Shown here one piece after another: positions 1 through 5,518 of a stretch of 8,493 nt of DNA. Positions within the stretch are counted from its first letter, which is position 1; each line of letters begins with the position of its first letter. The notes beneath the pieces were generated by a model that saw nothing but the letters and a program-made list of their open reading frames with translations, made no database searches and was not told the origin of the DNA. Both the position numbers and the translations under genes were made by a program. The stretch is taken from positions 1-8,493 of the forward strand of contig JAFMJA010000108.1 of assembly GCA_017853735.1 (NCBI GenBank). Reading direction: 5' to 3'. Source of the stretch: Burkholderiaceae bacterium. Its GTDB lineage: Bacteria > Pseudomonadota > Gammaproteobacteria > Burkholderiales > Burkholderiaceae_C.

Positions 1-488
1 AGGTTGCGCTGGGCGGCGACGGGCAGGTGACCCTGGGCAATGTGGTGGTCAAGGGCTCGGCGCGCAAGGTGCGCACCCTCTACCACGGCCGGGTCTTGGC
101 AGGCTTTGCGGGTGCCACCGCGGATGCATTCACCCTGTTTGAGCGCTTCGAGGCCAAGCTGGAAAAGCATCAGGGACATTTGCAGCGCGCCGCCATTGAG
201 CTGACCAAGGACTGGCGCACCGATCGGGTCCTGCGCCGGCTTGAGGCCATGCTGGCAGTGGCCGACCTGGAATGCTCGCTGATCATCACCGGCAATGGCG
301 ATGTGCTCGAACCCGAGGATGGCGTGGTCGCCATTGGTTCGGGGGGTGCCTTTGCCCAGTCGGCCGCGCTGGCACTGCTGGGGCATACCGCGCTCTCGGC
401 GCCTGACATTGTCAAGCAGTCCTTGGAAATTGCAGCGCGTCTGTGTATCTACACCAACGCAAACCACACCATCGAAGTGCTTGGCTGA
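1..488 (+). CDS. hslV: HslV, peptidase subunit of the ATP-dependent HslUV protease (5' partial)
   Basis: HslV is the proteasome-like threonine peptidase that forms a double hexameric ring in the cytoplasm and degrades proteins fed to it by HslU. The reading frame is open from base 3, giving VALGGDGQ followed by VTLGNVVVKG. A GTG at 27 is therefore an internal Val codon, not the start. About 161 residues are visible. By alignment with E. coli HslV (176 aa) recalled from memory, roughly 12 to 18 N-terminal residues lie outside the window, including the catalytic N-terminal Thr. The conserved Asp of the GDGQ motif and the active-site Lys equivalent to Lys33 (codon 66-68, in VKGSARKV) are present. 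So are the family segments AGFAGATADAFTLFERFE, KDWRTDR, SLIITGNGDV, AIGSGG and CIYTN..HTIE near the C-terminus. The frame is intact to TGA 486-488. hslU follows after 33 bp, the usual operon partner. Identity is very secure; only the 5' end is missing. Confidence 0.97.
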   Translation, partial: VALGGDGQVTLGNVVVKGSARKVRTLYHGRVLAGFAGATADAFTLFERFEAKLEKHQGHLQRAAIELTKDWRTDRVLRRLEAMLAVADLECSLIITGNGDVLEPEDGVVAIGSGGAFAQSAALALLGHTALSAPDIVKQSLEIAARLCIYTNANHTIEVLG

Positions 489-521
489 ATACTTTGGTCA
501 GATATCAAAACAACAAGCACC

Positions 522-1865
522 ATGTCTTCCATGACCCCGCAGGAAATCGTCTCTGAGCTGGATCGGCACATTGTTGGCCAGCTCGATGCCAAACGCGCAG
601 TGGCGATCGCATTGCGCAACCGGTGGCGCCGTCAACAGGTGGCAGCCGGGCTGCGTGAGGAAATCACGCCGAAAAACATCCTCATGATCGGCCCCACCGG
701 AGTGGGCAAGACGGAGATTGCCCGCAGGCTGGCACAGCTGGCTGATGCGCCCTTCATCAAGGTCGAAGCGACCAAATTCACCGAAGTGGGCTATGTGGGC
801 AAGGATGTGGACTCCATCGTGCGTGACCTGATGGATGTGGCGGTCAAGCAAACCCGTGAGGCGGCCATGAAGCAGGTGCGCACCCGGGCCGAAGAAGCGG
901 CCGAGGAGCGTATTCTCGATGCCCTGATTCCGCCACCGCGCGCGGACTTTGGTGCCGAATCTGCCAGCCCTGCCGGCAAGGACTCCACTGCACGCCAGGT
1001 GTTTCGCAAAAAGCTGCGCCAGGGCGAGCTAGACGACCGCGAGATCGAGATCGATGTGGCCGATGCACGGCCGCAAATCGAAATCATGGGACCCCCGGGT
1101 ATGGAAGACATGGCTGAGCAACTGCGCGGCATGTTCGGTCAGCTCGGCGCAGGCAAGCGAAAGACCCGCAAGCTGCGCATTGCCGAAGCGTTCAAGCTGT
1201 TGATCGACGAGGAGGCCGCCAAGCTGGTCAATGAGGACGAGATCCGTAGCCAGGCCTTGCGCAATGCGGAAAACAACGGCATTGTCTTCATTGACGAAAT
1301 CGACAAGGTCACCTCCCGCAGTGAAGGTGCGGGCGCCTCGGCAGAGGTCTCGCGCCAGGGCGTGCAGCGCGACCTCCTGCCGCTGGTGGAGGGTGCCACA
1401 GTCTCGACCAAGTACGGCATGGTCAAGACCGACCATATGCTGTTTATCGCCTCCGGGGCTTTTCACCTGAGTAAGCCTAGTGACCTGATTCCTGAGCTCC
1501 AGGGTCGCTTTCCAATCCGGGTTGAATTGAAATCGCTTTCGGTGCAGGACTTTGAGGCCATCCTGACCCAAACCCAAGCCTCGCTGGTGCTGCAGTACCA
1601 GGCGCTGCTGGCCACCGAGGGGGTGACGCTGGAGTTCACCCCAGAGGGCATCACCCGGATGGCCCATATCGCCTACGAGGTCAACGAGCGCACCGAAAAT
1701 ATTGGCGCGCGCCGGCTGGCCACGGTGATGGAGCGCTTGCTGGATGAAATCAGTTTCGATGCCACCCGGCTTATGGGGCAGACGGTGCGCATCGACACCG
1801 CCATGGTGGACAAGCGCTTGGCCTCACTGAGCCGCAATGAGGACCTGTCCCGCTATATTTTGTGA
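522..1865 (+). CDS. hslU: HslU, AAA+ unfoldase/ATPase subunit of the HslUV protease
   Basis: HslU is the hexameric ATPase that recognises, unfolds and threads substrates into HslV. The 447-aa product matches the usual length (about 443 aa). Visible motifs in order: the N-terminal MTPQEIVSELDRHIVGQ segment; Walker A GPTGVGKT (57-64); the substrate-gripping pore loop GYVG (90-93); the intermediate I-domain, roughly residues 110-240, rich in Glu, Lys and Arg; Walker B IVFIDE (254-259); the sensor 2 segment ENIGARRL; and the C-terminal tail DLSRYIL, which in this family inserts into HslV and activates it. ATG 522 is chosen because MSSMTPQEIV aligns with MSEMTPREIV of E. coli; ATG 531 is a possible alternative. 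No convincing Shine-Dalgarno sequence lies in the 33 bp after hslV (CAACAAGCACC precedes the ATG), so expression may depend on hslV translation. No missing key residue was seen. Confidence 0.98.
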   Translation: MSSMTPQEIVSELDRHIVGQLDAKRAVAIALRNRWRRQQVAAGLREEITPKNILMIGPTGVGKTEIARRLAQLADAPFIKVEATKFTEVGYVGKDVDSIVRDLMDVAVKQTREAAMKQVRTRAEEAAEERILDALIPPPRADFGAESASPAGKDSTARQVFRKKLRQGELDDREIEIDVADARPQIEIMGPPGMEDMAEQLRGMFGQLGAGKRKTRKLRIAEAFKLLIDEEAAKLVNEDEIRSQALRNAENNGIVFIDEIDKVTSRSEGAGASAEVSRQGVQRDLLPLVEGATVSTKYGMVKTDHMLFIASGAFHLSKPSDLIPELQGRFPIRVELKSLSVQDFEAILTQTQASLVLQYQALLATEGVTLEFTPEGITRMAHIAYEVNERTENIGARRLATVMERLLDEISFDATRLMGQTVRIDTAMVDKRLASLSRNEDLSRYIL

Positions 1866-1874
1866 ACTTCACAA
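1860..1874. repeat. 15-bp perfect palindrome across the hslU stop codon
   Basis: TTGTGAA-C-TTCACAA has 7-bp arms around a single central base, overlapping the hslU TGA (1863-1865). The one-base centre rules out an RNA hairpin of full length, so if functional it would be a DNA site for a dimeric protein. The half-sites resemble TGTGA/TCACA, but the spacing is 3 rather than the 6 bases of a CRP site. About one such palindrome is expected by chance in a sequence of this size, so function is uncertain. Confidence 0.3.
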
Positions 1875-1885
1875 CGGCGGGCCGA

Positions 1886-1950
1886 CCAGCAATACTCTTC
1901 ATGCTGGACTTTCAGACCACTTCCTAAGTGCTTAATTTAGAACACTTTTT
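1886..1950 (+). terminator. Possible terminator region after hslU
   Basis: Two stem-loops follow hslU. The first is CCAGCA (1886-1891) with TGCTGG (1902-1907) around a 10-base loop; it lacks a T-run. The second pairs AAGTG(C)TT (1926-1932, one bulged C) with AACACTT (1940-1946) and runs into a T-tract ending at 1950, which is the layout of a Rho-independent terminator. The second stem is AT-rich and bulged, so it would be weak. Together they fit the end of the hslVU transcript, but some read-through towards mraZ is plausible. Confidence 0.35.
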
Positions 1951-1978
1951 GTCCTCGAGTCTGATGGCAAAATATGTT
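1949..1978 (+). promoter_or_regulatory. Candidate distal sigma-70 promoter for the mraZ operon
   Basis: TTGTCC (1949-1954) and TATGTT (1973-1978) are separated by 18 bp, each matching four of six consensus bases. A transcript would start near 1985 and carry a leader of about 140 bases before mraZ. It overlaps the T-tract of the possible hslU terminator. This is a by-eye match in an AT-rich segment and is weak evidence alone. Confidence 0.25.
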
Positions 1979-1989
1979 CTAAGTCGTTG

Positions 1990-2002
1990 ATTTCATTGAA
2001 AT
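1990..2002. repeat. 13-bp palindrome upstream of mraZ
   Basis: ATTTCA-T-TGAAAT is a perfect inverted repeat with 6-bp arms around one base, lying between the two candidate promoters. It could be a site for a dimeric regulator. It is AT-rich, so chance occurrence is likely enough that no function is assigned. Confidence 0.2.
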
Positions 2003-2019
2003 TTTCGTACTTCCCCCCA

Positions 2020-2047
2020 TTGCAAGTGGGCCATTTGCTGTTACAGT
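2020..2047 (+). promoter_or_regulatory. Candidate proximal promoter of the dcw operon
   Basis: TTGCAA (2020-2025) and TACAGT (2042-2047) are spaced 16 bp apart, each with four of six consensus bases. The start of transcription would fall near 2054, inside the AGTGG box array, so MraZ bound there would block RNA polymerase. That geometry fits known autorepression of mraZ operons and favours this candidate over the one at 1949-1978. The hexamers themselves are only moderate matches. Confidence 0.35.
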
Positions 2048-2074
2048 GGAATAAAGTGGAAAAAAGTGGTGGAA
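2025..2074 (+). promoter_or_regulatory. MraZ operator: phased AGTGG direct repeats
   Basis: AGTGG occurs at 2045-2049, 2055-2059 and 2065-2069, exactly 10 bp apart, the first two followed by AA. A fourth AGTGG lies at 2025-2029, exactly two periods further upstream, and an extra TGGAA follows at 2070-2074. In E. coli and other bacteria MraZ binds direct repeats of TGGGN separated by 5 bases, also a 10-bp period, upstream of its own gene. The spacing, position and neighbouring mraZ therefore identify this as the MraZ operator. The core here is TGGA/TGGT rather than TGGG, except at the upstream box (TGGG). Confidence 0.8.
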
Positions 2075-2095
2075 ATTGATTTGCAATTTCCGCCA
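2067..2095 (+). other. 12-bp stem-loop in the mraZ leader
   Basis: TGGTGGAAATTG (2067-2078) pairs with CAATTTCCGCCA (2084-2095), with one T-G wobble (2070/2092) and a five-base ATTTG loop. It overlaps the last AGTGG box and ends 20 bases before the mraZ ribosome binding site, which it does not hide. No T-run follows, so it is not a standard terminator. It may act as an mRNA stabiliser or leader structure, or be an inverted DNA repeat linked to MraZ binding. The pairing is seen directly; the role is unknown. Confidence 0.5.
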
Positions 2096-2114
2096 ACTTG
2101 CTCGTCGGCCATAC

Positions 2115-2119
2115 GGGGG
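2115..2119 (+). promoter_or_regulatory. Ribosome binding site setting the mraZ start
   Basis: A GGGGG run within ACGGGGGTT sits 8 bases before GTG 2128. It supports that GTG over the in-frame TTG at 2098, which would add ten residues absent from the family consensus. Confidence 0.5.
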
Positions 2120-2127
2120 TTCTGTTC

Positions 2128-2556
2128 GTGTTTCAAGGGGCTTCATCGCTCAGTCTGGATGTCAAGGGGCGCTTGTCGGTGCCAACGCGGCACCGCGATG
2201 TGCTGGCCGCGACCGCAGCGGGCGCACTGACCATCACCCGGCATCCGCACGGATGCCTGATGGTCTTTCCGCGCCCTGAGTGGGAGAAATTCCGCGAACG
2301 TATCGCGGCCCTGCCGATGCAGGCCCAGTGGTGGAAGCGGATCTTTCTAGGCAACGCCATGGATGTGGAGATGGATGCCTCCGGTCGAGTCCTGGTGTCG
2401 CCCGAACTCAGGCAGGCTGCCGGTATCAGCCGCGACACCATCCTGCTGGGCATGGGCAATCACTTCGAACTCTGGGACAAGGCAAGTTACGAAGCCCAGG
2501 AAGCCCAAGCCATGCAGGGCGAGATGCCCGATGTCTTCAAGGAATTTTCGTTTTGA
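2128..2556 (+). CDS. mraZ: MraZ, transcriptional regulator of the dcw operon
   Basis: MraZ is a small AbrB-fold DNA-binding protein that forms a ring-shaped oligomer, binds repeats upstream of its own gene and represses the mra/dcw operon. The 142-aa product contains the two tandem SpoVT-AbrB-type half-domains, each marked by the DxxxR signature: DVKGR (11-15), followed by LSVPTRHR, and DASGR (83-87), followed by VLVSPELR. The conserved HPHGCLMVFP..EW segment, LGNAMDVEMDASGR and FELWDKASYE are also present. GTG 2128 is chosen because the product then begins MFQGASSLSLD, the usual family N-terminus (MFRGATLVNLD in E. coli), and a G-rich ribosome binding site precedes it. Length is close to the family norm of about 140-152 aa. 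It is the first gene of the operon, directly after the phased AGTGG boxes it probably binds. Confidence 0.96.
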   Translation: MFQGASSLSLDVKGRLSVPTRHRDVLAATAAGALTITRHPHGCLMVFPRPEWEKFRERIAALPMQAQWWKRIFLGNAMDVEMDASGRVLVSPELRQAAGISRDTILLGMGNHFELWDKASYEAQEAQAMQGEMPDVFKEFSF

Positions 2557-2565
2557 AAGGTGTCG

Positions 2566-3510
2566 GTGGAACAGGCCTCATGGACACACACCACCGTCTT
2601 GTTGAACGAAGCCGTCGACGCACTCTTCAACACGGAGGAAGCGACCACTGCTGCGCAGGCATCGCAGGATGGCACCTACATCGATGCCACCTTTGGCCGC
2701 GGCGGCCATGCACGGCAGATCCTGGCACGCCTGTCAGCGCGTGGCCGCCTGATCGCGTTCGACAAGGACCCCGAGGCGGTGGCCGAGGCCGCGCGCATGA
2801 GCGATCCGCGTTTTTCAATTCGGCACCAAGGCTTTGCCCAGCTGGACGAACTGCCCCCGGCCAGTGCTGCTGGCGTGCTGATGGACCTTGGTGTGAGCTC
2901 AACCCAGATCGACAACCCTGCGCGTGGTTTCAGTTTTCGTTTCGATGGCCCGCTGGACATGCGCATGGACACCACACGGGGCCAGAGTGTGGCGCAATGG
3001 CTGGCCGGTGCAGAGACAAAACAGATTGCGGAGGTAATTCGTGAGTACGGCGAGGAGCGGTTTGCTGGCCAAATTGCAAAGGCGATTGTGGCTCGCCGAC
3101 AGGCAGGCGCCGCAGTGGCAAGCACCGCTGAACTGGCCGAGATCGTGGCTGGCGCGGTCAAAACCCGCGAGCCGGGTCAGAACCCTGCGACGCGCACATT
3201 TCAGGCTTTTAGGATTTTCATCAATGCCGAGCTTGAAGAGCTGCGGCAGGCGTTAGAGGCAAGCTTGCATGTATTGCAACCTGGAGGCCGACTGGTGGTG
3301 ATCAGTTTTCATTCGCTGGAAGACCGCATCGTCAAACAGTTCATCGCACACCATTCGCGCGAGTCCTATGACCGGCGTGCCCCGTTTGCGCCGGTGCCGG
3401 CGGTCAAGGTGCGCGCCCTGGCACGGGTCAAGCCCTCTGCCGCTGAAGTGCTGGCCAACCCGCGCGCGCGTAGTGCAGTGATGCGGGTGGCGCAAAGGAC
3501 GGCGGCATGA
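2566..3510 (+). CDS. rsmH: RsmH, 16S rRNA m4C1402 methyltransferase (MraW)
   Basis: RsmH uses S-adenosylmethionine to methylate N4 of C1402 in 16S rRNA at the ribosomal decoding centre. The approximately 314-aa product is of usual family length. It carries the N-terminal HTTVLLNEAVDAL segment, the SAM-binding motif YIDATFGRGGH (about 38-48), IAFDKDP (about 63-69), DLGVSSTQID (about 107-116), GFSFRFDGPLDMRMD, then NPATRTFQAFRIFINAELEEL and the signature SFHSLEDRIVKQF in the C-terminal part. Two in-frame GTG codons can start it, 2560 and 2566. GTG 2566 is preferred because AAAGG (2556-2560) lies 5 bases upstream, whereas it would overlap GTG 2560. Only two residues differ. The ATG at 2580 is out of frame. 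mraZ ends at 2556, and the 3' end overlaps ftsL by ATGA. Confidence 0.96.
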   Translation: MEQASWTHTTVLLNEAVDALFNTEEATTAAQASQDGTYIDATFGRGGHARQILARLSARGRLIAFDKDPEAVAEAARMSDPRFSIRHQGFAQLDELPPASAAGVLMDLGVSSTQIDNPARGFSFRFDGPLDMRMDTTRGQSVAQWLAGAETKQIAEVIREYGEERFAGQIAKAIVARRQAGAAVASTAELAEIVAGAVKTREPGQNPATRTFQAFRIFINAELEELRQALEASLHVLQPGGRLVVISFHSLEDRIVKQFIAHHSRESYDRRAPFAPVPAVKVRALARVKPSAAEVLANPRARSAVMRVAQRTAA

Positions 3511-3788
3511 GCCGGCTCAATTTCATGCTCTTGATGGCGGTCCTGGCCAGCGCGCTGTACCTGGTCAGCGTGCAGTATGAGTCACGCCGATTGTTCGCCG
3601 ATATCGACAAGGCCTTGAATGAGGAGCGCCGACTGGAGGCTGAGCGCGAGCGCCTGCTGGTGGAGCGACGCGCGCAGGCGCGGCCATTTCGGGTGGAGCA
3701 GCTGGCCAAGGAGCGGCTGCACATGCGACCGGCGTCACCTGCAATCACTGTGTATGTGAGTGAGCCCGGCGCGGAGGGCGCGCGATGA
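3507..3788 (+). CDS. ftsL: FtsL, cell division protein
   Basis: FtsL is a small bitopic membrane protein that with FtsB and FtsQ forms the divisome subcomplex which recruits and activates FtsW-FtsI at the septum. The 93-aa product has a very short cytoplasmic N-terminus, one membrane helix (about residues 4-22, NFMLLMAVLASALYLVSV), then a highly charged heptad-like helix (about 25-58, rich in Glu, Arg and Leu) typical of the coiled coil that pairs with FtsB. The tail RVEQLAKERLHM resembles RVERIATEKLQM of E. coli FtsL. Sequence conservation in this family is low, so the call rests on topology, this tail and position between rsmH and ftsI. ATG 3507 overlaps the rsmH stop (ATGA) and has a good ribosome binding site, AAAGGA at 3494-3499. 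The stop overlaps the ftsI start. Confidence 0.93.
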   Translation: MSRLNFMLLMAVLASALYLVSVQYESRRLFADIDKALNEERRLEAERERLLVERRAQARPFRVEQLAKERLHMRPASPAITVYVSEPGAEGAR

Positions 3789-5518
3789 GTCGCAGCATCC
3801 TCTACACCTCCAGCCCGCTCCTGGCCAGTCGCACGCCGGTCTGGCGCAGCAAGTTCATTGTGGCCGCGCTGGCCCTGGCATTTCTGGGCCTTGGCGCGCG
3901 AGCCACCTACATCCAGGTGGTGTCCAACGATTTTTTCCAGCGCCAGGGCCAGGTGCGTTTTGCCCGCACCCTGGAAATGCCCGCCAGCCGCGGCCGCGTC
4001 CTGGACCGAAACGGCCTGATCCTGGCCTCCAGCGTGCAGGCCCTCAGCATCTGGGCCATTCCCGAAGACGTGGAGCGTGACCCGCCGCGGCTGCAGGAGC
4101 TGGCGCGCTTGCTGGAAATGCCTCTGAGCGAGCTCAACAAAAAACTGGAAGACGAAGACAAGACCTTTGTCTGGCTCAAGCGCCAAGTGGATGAGCCGGT
4201 GGCCAAACAGATCGAGTCGCTCAAGCTCAAGGGGATTCATCAGCGCAAGGAGTACAAACGCCAGTACCCTGAGGGCGAGGCCGCTGCGCATGTGGTGGGC
4301 TTCACCAATGTCGAGGACAAGGGTCAGGAGGGCGTTGAACTGGCTTTTGACAAGACCCTGGCGGGCAAGCCTGGCTCGCGGCGCGTCATCAAGGATCGGC
4401 TTGGCAGCGTGGTGGAGTCGGTGGGTGAGACCGTGCCGCCGGTGGATGGTCAGGATCTGCAACTGTCGATCGACAGCAAGGTGCAGTTTTTCGCGTACCA
4501 GAAACTGCGTGAGGCCGTTCGGGTGAACAAGGCCATGTCTGGCAGCATTGTGGTGCTGGATATTCAAAGCGGCGAGGTCCTGGCGCTGGCCAACTACCCG
4601 AGTTACGAGCCAGGCAAGCGCAAGCACCTGAGCGGAGCGCAACTGCGCAACCGGGCGCTGACCGATACCTTCGAGCCGGGCTCCACCATGAAGCCTTTTA
4701 TTGCTGCATTGGCGCTGGAAAAAGGCCTGGTGCGACCCGACACACAGATCCAGACAGCTCCCGGCTCCCTCACCATTAGTGGCTCCACCATCAGCGATGC
4801 CCATCCGCAAGGCCTGCTGACGGTCAACGAAATCATCCAGAAATCCAGCAATGTGGGCACGGTCAAGCTGGCCATGCAGATACAGCCGCGCGAAATGTGG
4901 GAGATGTACAGCCTGGTCGGCTTTGGCCAGAAGCCCCAGCTGCCTTTTCCCGGAGCGGTCAGTGGCAGACTTCGGCCCCACAAGAGCTGGCGTCCGATCG
5001 AGCAGGCGACCATGAGTTACGGCTATGGGCTGTCCGCCAGCCTGTTTCAGCTGGCCCAGGCTTACAGCGTGTTTGCACGCGATGGTCAACTGGTGCCAGT
5101 GACCCTGCTCAAGGCCGAGAGCCCTGTGGGCGGGATGCGGGTGCTCCAGGCGCGCCACGCCCAGTCGGTGCGGAACATGCTGCATCTGGCGGCCGGCCCC
5201 GGCGGTACCGCCCCCAAGGCGCAGACCATGGGTTACTCGGTGGGTGGAAAAACCGGCACTGCGCACAAGCAGGAGGGACGGGGCTATGCGAGTAAAAAAT
5301 ACCGCGGCTTCTTTGTCGGTCTGGCCCCAGTGGAGCAGCCACGCATTGTGGTGGCGGTGATGATCGATGAACCTACGGCCGGCCGGTACTATGGTGGCGA
5401 TGTGGCCGCACCGGTGTTCAGCGAGACGGTGCAGCAGTCGCTACGCTTGCTGGGCATCCAGCCCGACATGGCGGTAAAACCGCAGATCGTCGCCCGGTCG
5501 GTGGAGGAAAGCTTCTGA
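3785..5518 (+). CDS. ftsI: FtsI (PBP3), septal peptidoglycan D,D-transpeptidase
   Basis: FtsI is the class B penicillin-binding protein that cross-links septal peptidoglycan together with the glycosyltransferase FtsW. The 577-aa product is close to E. coli FtsI (588 aa). It has a short cytoplasmic N-terminus, one membrane anchor (about 24-42, FIVAALALAFLGLGARATY), the PBP dimerisation or pedestal domain with RGRVLDRNG (69-77), and a transpeptidase domain from about 250. All three penicillin-binding motifs are intact: STMK with the acylated Ser (300-303), SSN (354-356) and KTG (489-491, in GGKTGTAHK). Conserved EPGSTMKPF and MSYGYGLSASLFQLAQAY are also present. ATG 3785 overlaps the ftsL stop as ATGA, with GGAGG at 3773-3777 seven bases upstream. 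The stop shares a base with murE (TGATG). Nothing is truncated or unusual. Confidence 0.98.
   Translation: MSRSILYTSSPLLASRTPVWRSKFIVAALALAFLGLGARATYIQVVSNDFFQRQGQVRFARTLEMPASRGRVLDRNGLILASSVQALSIWAIPEDVERDPPRLQELARLLEMPLSELNKKLEDEDKTFVWLKRQVDEPVAKQIESLKLKGIHQRKEYKRQYPEGEAAAHVVGFTNVEDKGQEGVELAFDKTLAGKPGSRRVIKDRLGSVVESVGETVPPVDGQDLQLSIDSKVQFFAYQKLREAVRVNKAMSGSIVVLDIQSGEVLALANYPSYEPGKRKHLSGAQLRNRALTDTFEPGSTMKPFIAALALEKGLVRPDTQIQTAPGSLTISGSTISDAHPQGLLTVNEIIQKSSNVGTVKLAMQIQPREMWEMYSLVGFGQKPQLPFPGAVSGRLRPHKSWRPIEQATMSYGYGLSASLFQLAQAYSVFARDGQLVPVTLLKAESPVGGMRVLQARHAQSVRNMLHLAAGPGGTAPKAQTMGYSVGGKTGTAHKQEGRGYASKKYRGFFVGLAPVEQPRIVVAVMIDEPTAGRYYGGDVAAPVFSETVQQSLRLLGIQPDMAVKPQIVARSVEESF

Noticed and set aside
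27..29. GTG 27 as the hslV start
   Set aside because: The frame is open upstream and encodes the conserved VALGGDGQ segment, so the true start is outside the window.
1029..1667. A 212-codon minus-strand open frame opposite hslU
   Set aside because: Fully inside hslU, no family resemblance, typical shadow of a GC-rich gene.
1860..1874. CRP-type binding site
   Set aside because: The TGTGA and TCACA half-sites are separated by 3 bases instead of 6, and the site straddles a stop codon rather than a promoter.
1996..2001. TTGAAA as a -35 element
   Set aside because: It matches five of six bases, but no acceptable -10 hexamer occurs 16-18 bp downstream (the region is CCCCAT/ATTGCA).
2098..2127. 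TTG 2098 as the mraZ start
   Set aside because: It would add MLVGHTGVLF before the family N-terminus FQGASSLSLD and has no good ribosome binding site; GTG 2128 fits both criteria.
3428..5266. A 612-codon open frame on the minus strand opposite ftsL and ftsI
   Set aside because: It lies wholly opposite genes with intact conserved motifs. Its product is rich in His, Arg, Gln and Leu without recognisable domains, as expected for an antisense shadow of high-GC coding sequence.
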